From Cyanobacteria bacterium UBA6984 (GTDB taxonomy: Bacteria; Cyanobacteriota; Vampirovibrionia; Gastranaerophilales; Gastranaerophilaceae), in NCBI GenBank assembly GCA_002450015.1, contig DJYG01000032.1, positions 1 to 9,620 of the forward strand: 9,620 nt of DNA, written 5' to 3'. Both the position numbers and the translations under genes were made by a program. The notes below the pieces were generated by a model, which was not told where the DNA came from, made no database searches, and worked only from the letters and a program-made list of their open reading frames with translations. Below are positions 1-5,416 of this stretch, in pieces (positions within the stretch are counted from its first letter, which is position 1; every line of letters begins with the position of its first letter).

Positions 1-1
1 A

Positions 2-559
2 GTTGATAATATGATTATCGGCGGTGGTATGGCTTATACATTCGTAAAAGCAAACGGTGGTAAAATCGGTAATTCTATCTGTGAGGACGACCAATTAGAC
101 GTTGCAAGAGCTATTGAAAAGAAAGCACAAGAAAAAGGTGTTAAATTAGTAATGGCAACAGATGTTTTAGTTACAGACGATTTTTCAGGTAACGGTACAA
201 ACAAATTCGTTAAAATTAACGAAATTCCTGACGGATTTGAAGGTGTTGATGCAGGTGAAGACTCAAGAAAAGCCTTTGCTGAAGTTGTAAAATCATCAAA
301 AACAATTCTTATGAACGGACCGGTTGGTGCTTTTGAAAATCCTAAATTCGCAGAAGGTACTAAATCAATTTTAGAAGCAATTGTTGAAGCAACCAAAAAT
401 GGTGCAACTTCTGTAATCGGCGGTGGAGATTCAGTTTCTGCAGCTAAAAAATTCTTTAAAGCAGAAGATTTCACTCACGTTTCAACAGGTGGTGGTGCTT
501 CTTTAGAATTTATCGAAGGTAAAGTTTTACCTGGTGTTGCAGCACTTGATGAACAATAA
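2..559 (+). CDS. pgk: Phosphoglycerate kinase, C-terminal part (5' end outside the window)
   Basis: This is the nucleotide-binding C-terminal domain of the glycolytic enzyme that moves the acyl phosphate of 1,3-bisphosphoglycerate to ADP. The frame is already open at base 2 (V-D-N), so the ATG at 11 is internal: the IIGGGMAYTF stretch is the family's usual mid-protein signature. Further Pgk signatures follow in order: MNGPVGAFENP at about residues 101-111 counted from that Met, the glycine-rich SVIGGGDSVSA whose Asp lies in the nucleotide site, and STGGGASLEFIEGKVLPG near the C-terminus. About 185 residues are present of a family length near 400. The stop is followed after 35 bases by a hairpin terminator facing the convergent flagellin gene. 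The identification is secure; only the start is missing. Confidence 0.97.
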   Translation, partial: VDNMIIGGGMAYTFVKANGGKIGNSICEDDQLDVARAIEKKAQEKGVKLVMATDVLVTDDFSGNGTNKFVKINEIPDGFEGVDAGEDSRKAFAEVVKSSKTILMNGPVGAFENPKFAEGTKSILEAIVEATKNGATSVIGGGDSVSAAKKFFKAEDFTHVSTGGGASLEFIEGKVLPGVAALDEQ

Positions 560-594
560 TTATTAAATTTTATTTTATAATCTAAATAAAAAAT

Positions 595-622
595 AAGACC
601 TGAGATAAAAATCTCAGGTCTT
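595..622. terminator. Bidirectional terminator between pgk and flagellin 1
   Basis: A perfect 12-bp stem (AAGACCTGAGAT paired with ATCTCAGGTCTT) closes an AAAA loop. On the plus strand it ends in CTTTT. On the minus strand it runs into a long U-rich tract (ATTTTTTATTT), so it should stop transcripts from both pgk and the convergent flagellin gene. Its stem sequence is a near copy of the hairpin downstream of flagellin 2. Confidence 0.85.
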
Positions 623-644
623 TTAGTAAATCCTCTAATCGGTA

Positions 645-1484
645 TTAAACTAAGTTCAAAGCGATAGATGGTGCTTGGTTTGCTGTTGCTAACAAGCTTG
701 CTGATGTTTGTTGAAGAATTTGTTGTTTAATATAATTTGATGATTCTTCTGCAATATCAGCGTCTTTAATCAATGAACTTGCTGATGTTAAGTTTGTTGC
801 CATTACTTGAGCTGATTCCATTGCTGATGAAATTGCTGCTTGTTTTCCACCAATTGCTGTCATTGCGCCTGTAATTTTTTTAATTGCATTGTCAACATCA
901 CCTAAATAAGTTCTAAAATTGCTATCTGTCCAGTTATCTGGAACTGTTTGTAAATTTAAACCTTGAGAATCAGTTGTTGCTTTTTTGAATACATTTGAAT
1001 CCAGAGTAATTTGTGAATTTGGTGTTGTATCAATACCAACTTGCAAAGTAACAGAAGTAGTAGAACCATCAAGAAGTTTTTTACCGTTGAATTCAGCAGA
1101 ATTTGCTACACGATTAATTTCTGTCAATCTTGCATTGATTTCTGTTTTAATTGCACCAATTGCATCTGAACCATAAGTTCCGTTTGCTGCTTGTTCTGTC
1201 AAATCTCTGATACGAGTAAGGTTGTCATTAATTACACCCATTACCCCTTCCATAGTATCTAACATAGAAGCACCCATTTGAGCGTTGTCTTGCGCTACTT
1301 TCAATGAACTTACTTTGTAATCCAATTTGTTTGCTACTGCCAGACCTGCTGCATCATCTTTTGATGAATTGATTTTCAAACCTGTTGACATACGTTGCAT
1401 TGCAGTATTCATTGCGTTTGTTGCTTTGTTCAATGAAGCTTGTGCTGTTAGTGATGGAATGTTTGTGTTTACTGTAATTGCCAT
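645..1484 (-). CDS. fliC: Flagellin (paralog 1, 279 aa)
   Basis: This is the structural subunit of the flagellar filament, exported unfolded by the flagellar type III apparatus and polymerised at the tip. The N-terminal D0/D1 region (residues 1-140) starts with MAITVNTN and carries the classic RMSTGLKINSSKDDAAG block at about 31-47. The C-terminal D1/D0 region (about 191-279) ends in the usual flagellin tail ATANQAPSIALNLV. Only about 50 variable residues lie between them, so there is no real D2/D3 outer domain. Residues R91, L95 and E115 align with the TLR5-contacting R90, L94 and E114 of Salmonella FliC. A strong Shine-Dalgarno sequence (AAAGGAGAT, 1490-1498) sits 7 nt before the ATG. The first 140 residues match paralog 2 at all but five positions and the last 89 at all but two. 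The gene has its own promoter and structured leader. Confidence 0.97.
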   Translation of the reverse strand: MAITVNTNIPSLTAQASLNKATNAMNTAMQRMSTGLKINSSKDDAAGLAVANKLDYKVSSLKVAQDNAQMGASMLDTMEGVMGVINDNLTRIRDLTEQAANGTYGSDAIGAIKTEINARLTEINRVANSAEFNGKKLLDGSTTSVTLQVGIDTTPNSQITLDSNVFKKATTDSQGLNLQTVPDNWTDSNFRTYLGDVDNAIKKITGAMTAIGGKQAAISSAMESAQVMATNLTSASSLIKDADIAEESSNYIKQQILQQTSASLLATANQAPSIALNLV

Positions 1485-1613
1485 AAGCGATCTCCTTTCG
1501 TGATTGATACACTACAATCCTTTGCAGTGCATGTTACGCGTCCTGCATAACATTCAAAGTGACAACGATATACATACATTTTTCTTATGTACATTTTTCA
1601 TGTTCCACGGAAA
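1485..1613 (-). promoter_or_regulatory. Flagellin 1 structured 5' leader with two GGA-loop hairpins (CsrA-type target)
   Basis: The leader is about 128 nt, assuming a start some 7 nt after the -10 box. In mRNA order, hairpin A (1532-1552) has an 8-bp stem with AGGAC in the loop. Hairpin B (1507-1532) has an 11-bp stem, including wobbles, with AGGA as its loop. A strong Shine-Dalgarno sequence (1490-1498) contains a third GGA. Apical-loop GGA plus GGA in the ribosome binding site is the hallmark of CsrA/RsmA targets. The structures are read from the sequence; control by CsrA is inferred. Confidence 0.65.
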
Positions 1614-1619
1614 AAATTT

Positions 1620-1648
1620 TTTATAACACAATATTACAAATTATTTAC
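1620..1648 (-). promoter_or_regulatory. Candidate flagellin 1 promoter (extended -10)
   Basis: On the minus strand TATAAA (1620-1625) is preceded by TGT, forming the extended -10 TGTTATAAA. At a 17-bp spacing lies GTAAAT (1643-1648), a poor -35. The same TGTTATAAA at the same distance from the start codon is kept upstream of flagellin 2 although the sequence further upstream has diverged, which supports it. It matches neither the sigma-28 nor the sigma-54 consensus. Confidence 0.5.
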
Positions 1649-1663
1649 ATTTTCTGTGTACCT

Positions 1664-1698
1664 AAGACCTAAGATATTTTAATAATATCTTAGGTCTT
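1664..1698 (-). terminator. Hairpin downstream of flagellin 2
   Basis: A perfect 15-bp stem (AAGACCTAAGATATT with its complement) closes the 5-nt loop TTAAT. It lies just after the flagellin 2 stop. In the direction of flagellin 2 transcription it is followed by AGGTAC rather than a U tract, so it may terminate imperfectly or mainly protect the 3' end. It is the diverged twin of the hairpin at 595-622. Confidence 0.65.
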
Positions 1699-1709
1699 TA
1701 TATAATTAT

Positions 1710-2579
1710 CTATACAAGATTCAATGCAATAGACGGAGCTTGGTTTGCTGTTGCTAACAAGCTTGCTGATGTTTGTTGAAGAATTTGTTGTTTGATATAA
1801 TTTGATGATTCTTCTGCAATATCAGCGTCTTTAATCAATGAACTTGCTGATGTTAAGTTTGTTGCCATTACTTGAGCTGATTCCATTGCTGATGAAATTG
1901 CTGCTTGTTTTCCACCAATTACTGTCATTGCACCTGTAATTTTTTTAATTGCATTGTCAACGTAACCTAAATATGTTCTAGCATCAGAATCTGTCCAAGT
2001 TGTTGGAACATCAGTTGCTAAATGGCTGTCTAAGCCTGCTCTTGTTGCATTAACAAATACATCTGAACCTAATGTAATAGTTGAGTTATTTGTACCACTT
2101 GTAGGAGCTGTTTCAATACCAACTTGTAATATTACATCATGTTGACCATCTGCCAAAGTACCATCAAGAAGTTTTTTACCGTTAAATTCAGCAGAATTTG
2201 CTACACGGTTAATTTCTGCAAGTCTTGCATTAATTTCTGTTCTGATTGCACCAATTGCATCTGAACCATAAGTTCCATTTGCTGCTTGTTCTGTCAAATC
2301 TCTGATACGAGTTAAATTGTCGTTAATTACACCCATTACACCCTCCGCTGTGTCTAGCATAGATGAACCCATTTGAGCATTGTCTTGTGCTACTTTCAAT
2401 GAACTTACTTTGTAATCCAATTTGTTTGCTACTGCCATACCTGCTGCGTCATCTTTTGATGAATTGATTTTCAAACCTGTTGACATACGTTGCATTGCAG
2501 TATTCATTGCGTTTGTTGCTTTGTTCAATGAAGCTTGTGCTGTTAGTGATGGAATGTTTGTGTTTACTGTAATTGCCAT
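1710..2579 (-). CDS. fliC: Flagellin (paralog 2, 289 aa)
   Basis: This second filament subunit is organised like paralog 1: conserved N-terminal D0/D1 (1-140), a variable centre (about 141-200, ten residues longer than in paralog 1) and a conserved C-terminal D1/D0 ending in the same ATANQAPSIALNLV tail. R91, L95 and E115 (TLR5-contact equivalents) are kept. In the N-terminal block only residues 48, 72, 78, 113 and 121 differ from paralog 1, whereas the middle is clearly diverged, giving a mosaic pattern. The ribosome binding site AAAGGAGAT (2585-2593) is identical to that of paralog 1. This gene lies upstream of paralog 1 on the same strand, with a hairpin and a second promoter between them, so the two can be transcribed independently. 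One copy may be the major filament protein; the sequence does not show which. Confidence 0.97.
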   Translation of the reverse strand: MAITVNTNIPSLTAQASLNKATNAMNTAMQRMSTGLKINSSKDDAAGMAVANKLDYKVSSLKVAQDNAQMGSSMLDTAEGVMGVINDNLTRIRDLTEQAANGTYGSDAIGAIRTEINARLAEINRVANSAEFNGKKLLDGTLADGQHDVILQVGIETAPTSGTNNSTITLGSDVFVNATRAGLDSHLATDVPTTWTDSDARTYLGYVDNAIKKITGAMTVIGGKQAAISSAMESAQVMATNLTSASSLIKDADIAEESSNYIKQQILQQTSASLLATANQAPSIALNLV

Positions 2580-2709
2580 AAGCGATCTCCTTTCGTGATT
2601 GATACACTACAATCCTTTGCAGTGTATGTTATGCGTCCTGCATAACATTCAAAGTGACAACGATACACATAAATTTTTTTTTATGTACACTTTTCATGTT
2701 CCACGGAAA
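2580..2709 (-). promoter_or_regulatory. Flagellin 2 structured 5' leader with two GGA-loop hairpins (CsrA-type target)
   Basis: The leader is about 130 nt and nearly identical to that of flagellin 1. Hairpin A (2627-2647) pairs TGTTATGC with GCATAACA around the loop AGGAC. Hairpin B (2602-2627) is an 11-bp stem with loop AGGA and abuts A. The Shine-Dalgarno sequence (2585-2593) holds a third GGA. The three GGA centres are about 23 and 25 nt apart, close enough for one CsrA dimer to bridge two sites. A weaker AT-rich hairpin (about 2670-2690) lies further 5'. The hairpins are directly visible; the regulator is inferred. Confidence 0.68.
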
Positions 2710-2715
2710 TTTTTT

Positions 2716-2744
2716 TTTATAACACCATTCTAATTTTTAGTTAC
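2716..2744 (-). promoter_or_regulatory. Candidate flagellin 2 promoter (extended -10)
   Basis: The minus strand reads TGTTATAAA (TATAAA at 2716-2721), with GTAACT (2739-2744) at 17-bp spacing as a weak -35. The -10 and its distance to the leader are shared with flagellin 1. The predicted start is near 2709, just before the conserved CCGTGGAACATG stretch. Confidence 0.5.
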
Positions 2745-2774
2745 ATTTGTTTACAAAAAAATAAAAATTATTTT

Positions 2775-2783
2775 TGCTATAAT
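2775..2783 (+). promoter_or_regulatory. yebC promoter (extended -10)
   Basis: TGCTATAAT is a perfect extended -10 element. No good -35 lies at 17 bp, because the region is an A tract, which is usual for extended -10 promoters. A start near 2790 would leave a leader of about 29 nt containing the AAGGA ribosome binding site (2804-2808), 10 nt before the ATG. Confidence 0.6.
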
Positions 2784-2818
2784 ATTCTTGTAATAAATAT
2801 ATAAAGGAACAAAATTGT

Positions 2819-3574
2819 ATGAGCGGACATTCAAAGTGGGCAACCACAAAGCACAAAAAAGCTAAAGTTGATTCTCAAAGAGCAGTTGTTTTTCAAAAAT
2901 TTTCCAGAGAAATAATTGTAGCTTCAAGACTTGGCGGTGGTGATTTAAAAGCTAATTTCAGATTAAGAACTGCTGTTGAAAAAGCAAAAGCGGCAGGCTT
3001 ACCAAATGATAATATAAAACGTGCAATTGACAAAGGATGCGGAAACGGCGCTGCTGAAAACTATGAAGAATTGACTTACGAAGGATATGGTGCAGGCGGT
3101 GTAGCTATTGTTATTGAAGCCATGACTGATAACAGAAATCGTACAGCAGGTGATATAAGAAGCTATTTTACTAAATTCAATGGAAATTTAGGTGAAACAG
3201 GTTGTGTAGGATGGATGTTTAAACAATATGGTATGATAACATTCCCTTCTGATGTTGATTATGACAAGTTAGTAGAAGAAGCTATTAATCTTGGAGCAGA
3301 AGATTTTATTGAAGAAGAAGACGAATACAAAATTTTAACATCTATCGCTGATTTGCAAACCGTTTCTGAAGGTCTTGAAAAAGCCGGTTTTGAACACACA
3401 ACAGCAGAATTTACAAGAATTCCTGAAAACACAATTGAAATTACTGACGAAAAAACAGCAACACAAATTATGCGTTTAATGGACAAAATCGAAGAACACG
3501 ATGATGTTCAAAACGTATATTCAAACTTTGATATTCCTGATGAAATCATGGAAAAAATTGAAGGAACATATTAG
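2819..3574 (+). CDS. yebC: YebC/TACO1 family protein
   Basis: This 251-residue protein starts with the family signature MSGHSKWATTKHKKAKVDSQR and continues with a conserved block at about 61-100 (KAKAAGLPNDNIKRAIDKG and the glycine-rich YEGYGAGGVA). These belong to the N-terminal three-helix domain and the start of the alpha/beta domain. NRNRTAGDIRSYFTKFNGNLGETGCVGWMF (about 105-134) is the usual central motif. The length is normal. Family members have been described both as DNA-binding regulators (PmpR type) and as ribosome-associated factors that help translation through difficult sequences such as proline runs; the sequence alone does not say which role applies here. The gene is monocistronic: its own promoter lies upstream, divergent from flagellin 2, and a strong terminator follows. 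Confidence 0.95.
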   Translation: MSGHSKWATTKHKKAKVDSQRAVVFQKFSREIIVASRLGGGDLKANFRLRTAVEKAKAAGLPNDNIKRAIDKGCGNGAAENYEELTYEGYGAGGVAIVIEAMTDNRNRTAGDIRSYFTKFNGNLGETGCVGWMFKQYGMITFPSDVDYDKLVEEAINLGAEDFIEEEDEYKILTSIADLQTVSEGLEKAGFEHTTAEFTRIPENTIEITDEKTATQIMRLMDKIEEHDDVQNVYSNFDIPDEIMEKIEGTY

Positions 3575-3606
3575 GATATAAAACAAAACAATATAAATAA
3601 TACTTT

Positions 3607-3651
3607 AAAAAGCCTGTAAACAGCACTCTAAAGCTGGCAAACAGGCTTTTT
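3607..3651. terminator. Bidirectional terminator between yebC and the convergent unknown gene
   Basis: An 11-bp outer stem (AAAAAGCCTGT paired with ACAGGCTTTTT) surrounds a short inner CAGC/GCTG helix. U tracts occur on both strands, so it should terminate yebC and the opposing gene alike. Confidence 0.88.
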
Positions 3652-3673
3652 TATTAAGCATATATTATATATA

Positions 3674-4120
3674 TTATTTTAAGTAATGGTTTTTACCGAT
3701 ACCAAAAGCATTTTTTGCAACATCAGCAGCACCATAAGCAGCTAAACCAATTGCAGCACCTTTTGATACTTTACCTTTAGTTAAAACTGCGGCTGCTGTT
3801 AATGCTAAAGGCACAACATTTGAAACTAAAGATTCTGCAAAACCTTTTACATATCCAACAACAGAATTAAATCCGTTTCTTACACCATTAAATAAATGAC
3901 CTTTCATTTCCATATTAAAACGTGCATCTTGAATTTTACTCATCAAAGCACTTGGCTTATCTAAAGATTTTGAATCCATATAAGCATCTAAACCACTTGA
4001 TGCTATGGCATCACGTTTATTTTCAACGGCTCTCATTTGACCAAGTTTGTGAGCATCGTATGCAATGGCTGCTAAACCTACATAACCTGTTGTTTTTGCT
4101 AATACTGATCCGATTGTCAT
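3674..4120 (-). CDS. Hypothetical small hydrophobic protein (148 aa)
   Basis: I do not recognise this family. There is no cysteine and no clear signal peptide. Residues 1-25 are mildly hydrophobic (GYVGLAAIAYD). Residues 28-80 are charged and probably helical. Residues 86-114 form the best membrane-segment candidate, rich in Val, Ala and Leu. A final Ala/Gly-rich stretch (121-137) is followed by a basic tail. An AAAAAGGA ribosome binding site (4131-4138) lies 10 nt before the ATG, which supports the start. The gene lies 58 bp downstream of the HEAT-like gene on the same strand with no hairpin between, so they are probably co-transcribed and end at the bidirectional terminator. It may be a membrane-associated protein restricted to this lineage. 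It is called real because of the full-length frame, ribosome binding site and terminator. Confidence 0.75.
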   Translation of the reverse strand: MTIGSVLAKTTGYVGLAAIAYDAHKLGQMRAVENKRDAIASSGLDAYMDSKSLDKPSALMSKIQDARFNMEMKGHLFNGVRNGFNSVVGYVKGFAESLVSNVVPLALTAAAVLTKGKVSKGAAIGLAAYGAADVAKNAFGIGKNHYLK

Positions 4121-4178
4121 TTTACTTATTTCCTTTTTAGATTAATTACTTTTACTGTTTTACTGTTTTTATTTTTTA

Positions 4179-4913
4179 TTAAGGCATTCTTAAAAGAACT
4201 TTTTTTGCTATGTCTGATTCTTGATTGTCTTGTTTTTGAGCCATTTGTCTTAATAACTGAGCTGTAAAATCATCACCTGTTACAATATTTGATTCTAAAG
4301 CTGCTAATGATAAACTTCTTATTCCTAATTCAGGATCTTGTAACATTTTGTTTGTTAATGCTGTTAAAGCCGGATTATCTTTTCTTTCTGAATCTTCTTG
4401 AAGTCTTGCAACTACATCTTGTGCTGCCATTAATCTTAATTTTTTATCTTGTGAATTTAAATAGCTTTCTAAATTTCTTACGTAATGGTCAGTTAATTCC
4501 ATTTTTGGTCTATCGCTTGTTGTATTTTTTGCAATTTTTTCTAAAGCTGAAACTAATTCTTTTGGAACTGCAACTTCTGTTTTTATTGGGTTTGATTGAA
4601 CTGCTGTTTGAGCTGTTGATTTTTGTTCTTCTACTTGAGGTTTTTCTTCTGCAATATATGATTTACCGTTTAATTCTTCGTTTGCTTTGCTGATGTTAAC
4701 CATTTGTTTTGCAAGAGCTGCTTGGTTTAATTTAGCAATTGCAGGCATTGCAAATGTATTTAAATAATAAGTTTGAGGATAGCAACCATTGTTCAAAGCC
4801 ATTGTTGGAGCAGCCATAACAGGTCTTGTCATATTACCAACATTTGAAGCACCTATTTGAACACTTACACCTGAACAACTTTTTGGTTGTACGTATTGAG
4901 ATACGTTTTGCAT
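4179..4913 (-). CDS. Hypothetical protein with HEAT-like helical C-terminus (244 aa)
   Basis: The family is not recognised. The N-terminal part (1-60) is rich in Ser, Asn, Pro, Met and Tyr and looks extended. It contains two cysteines (C13, C44) and no signal peptide. A helical patch (about 56-82) is followed by a Glu/Gln/Thr-rich linker (85-115), probably disordered. The C-terminal part (about 118-244) is all helical. Repeats such as YLNSQDKKLRLMAAQDVVARL and MLQDPELGIRSLSLAALES have the length and the hydrophobic, Asp-Pro and Arg pattern of HEAT/armadillo units, at least two and perhaps three, suggesting a protein-binding scaffold. It is the first gene of a likely two-gene unit. AAGG-type ribosome binding sequences lie about 7-12 nt upstream within a repeat. 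Its partner and role cannot be deduced from the sequence. Confidence 0.75.
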   Translation of the reverse strand: MQNVSQYVQPKSCSGVSVQIGASNVGNMTRPVMAAPTMALNNGCYPQTYYLNTFAMPAIAKLNQAALAKQMVNISKANEELNGKSYIAEEKPQVEEQKSTAQTAVQSNPIKTEVAVPKELVSALEKIAKNTTSDRPKMELTDHYVRNLESYLNSQDKKLRLMAAQDVVARLQEDSERKDNPALTALTNKMLQDPELGIRSLSLAALESNIVTGDDFTAQLLRQMAQKQDNQESDIAKKVLLRMP

Positions 4914-4925
4914 TTATCTAACCTT

Positions 4926-4958
4926 AACCTTACCTAATTAATTTTTAAACCTTACCTA
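4926..4958 (-). repeat. 11-bp direct repeat upstream of the HEAT-like gene
   Basis: AACCTTACCTA occurs at 4926-4936 and 4948-4958 (minus strand TAGGTAAGGTT), with starts exactly 22 bp apart, about two helical turns. A partial third unit (AACCTTA) precedes at 4921-4926. The copies may be an operator, or simply repeated Shine-Dalgarno-like AAGG motifs in the leader. Confidence 0.5.
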
Positions 4959-4970
4959 CATTTATATAAA

Positions 4971-5003
4971 GTCAAAAAACATGAAAAAATTGCCTTTTTT
5001 GAC
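4971..5003. promoter_or_regulatory. 9-bp dyad in the divergent spacer, overlapping two TTGAC elements
   Basis: GTCAAAAAA (4971-4979) and TTTTTTGAC (4995-5003) form a perfect inverted repeat separated by 15 bp. Each arm provides a -35-like TTGAC facing away from the centre: TTGACT on minus, TTGACC on plus. For the plus arm, TAAGAT (5021-5026) lies at 16 bp. The minus arm has no convincing -10. It could be an operator or paired -35 elements. Confidence 0.4.
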
Positions 5004-5046
5004 CGATTGTTAAGAAACATTAAGATAACTTTTTTATTAAAAATTT

Positions 5047-5055
5047 TGTTATAAT
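5047..5055 (+). promoter_or_regulatory. Extended -10 giving a leaderless transcript
   Basis: TGTTATAAT is a perfect extended -10 element. It ends 6 nt before the ATG at 5062, and all six intervening bases are T, so the first purine in the normal start window is the A of the start codon. No Shine-Dalgarno sequence exists upstream. Confidence 0.55.
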
Positions 5056-5061
5056 TTTTTT

Positions 5062-5364
5062 ATGAATAATTTTGAAAATGAATTACCCAAAAGACTGTGT
5101 TTTAACTGCGGAAAATGTAGCGGAAACAAACCAAAAAACGCCTTTTCAGCCATGCCTGACGGGTGTGGTTATGAAGGATTTTTATTTTTAAAAAAAGAAG
5201 AACATAAACAAAAAATTCGAAAATTAAATGAAGAAATTATTTTACTTAACGTAAAAATTTTAAACGCAAAAAGTAATACCAAGAGAAAAAAATTTACCCA
5301 TGCCAAAGAAAAAATTTTAAATCAGATTGAAGAATTAAAAAATTTCGGCCCGATAGATTTTTAA
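5062..5364 (+). CDS. Hypothetical four-cysteine coiled-coil protein (100 aa)
   Basis: I do not recognise this protein. Near the N-terminus it has C13-x2-C16-x2-C19 and then C35, enough to bind zinc or possibly an iron-sulfur cluster. The CxxCGxC spacing faintly recalls ferredoxin-like clusters, but the Cys-Pro that normally completes such a site is missing. Residues 43-95 are rich in Lys, Glu, Leu and Ile with heptad-like spacing and probably form a helical hairpin or coiled coil. There is no signal peptide or membrane segment. It is transcribed alone from a divergent spacer, apparently leaderless, and is convergent with the membrane-protein gene 45 bp beyond. The strong promoter match and the patterned cysteines make it more likely real than chance. 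It could be a small nucleic-acid or protein-binding factor. Confidence 0.7.
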   Translation: MNNFENELPKRLCFNCGKCSGNKPKNAFSAMPDGCGYEGFLFLKKEEHKQKIRKLNEEIILLNVKILNAKSNTKRKKFTHAKEKILNQIEELKNFGPIDF

Positions 5365-5416
5365 AAATAAGTCATTATTTTTATTAATTTCTACAAATTG
5401 TTACAAAAATTAATAA
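5363..5416. terminator. Weak AT-only hairpins between convergent genes
   Basis: Two all-A/T inverted repeats lie here: AAAAATAA/TTATTTTT (5363-5382, 4-nt loop) and TTATTAATTT/AAATTAATAA (5381-5390 with 5407-5416, 16-nt loop). The second overlaps the stop codon of the minus-strand gene. They may act as weak terminators for both convergent genes, but low-complexity DNA makes such repeats likely by chance. Confidence 0.35.

Noticed and set aside
34..474. Minus-strand open frame opposite pgk
   Set aside because: It lies wholly within the well-identified pgk coding region and has no start signals.
1613..1648. Sigma-28 or sigma-54 flagellar promoter upstream of the flagellins
   Set aside because: Neither the sigma-28 (TAAA ... 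GCCGATAA) nor the sigma-54 (TGGCAC ... TTGC) pattern is present at a suitable place; only an extended -10 element is shared by both copies.
2620..2700. A small upstream ORF in the flagellin leaders (ATG in the AACATGAAAA stretch)
   Set aside because: The frame is not conserved: the two leaders give different peptides with stops at different places, and no ribosome binding site is properly spaced.
4289..4693. Long plus-strand open frame opposite the HEAT-like gene, rich in Leu and Phe
   Set aside because: Its composition is the antisense reflection of an AT-rich helical gene, with no ribosome binding site or promoter; the minus-strand gene explains the region.
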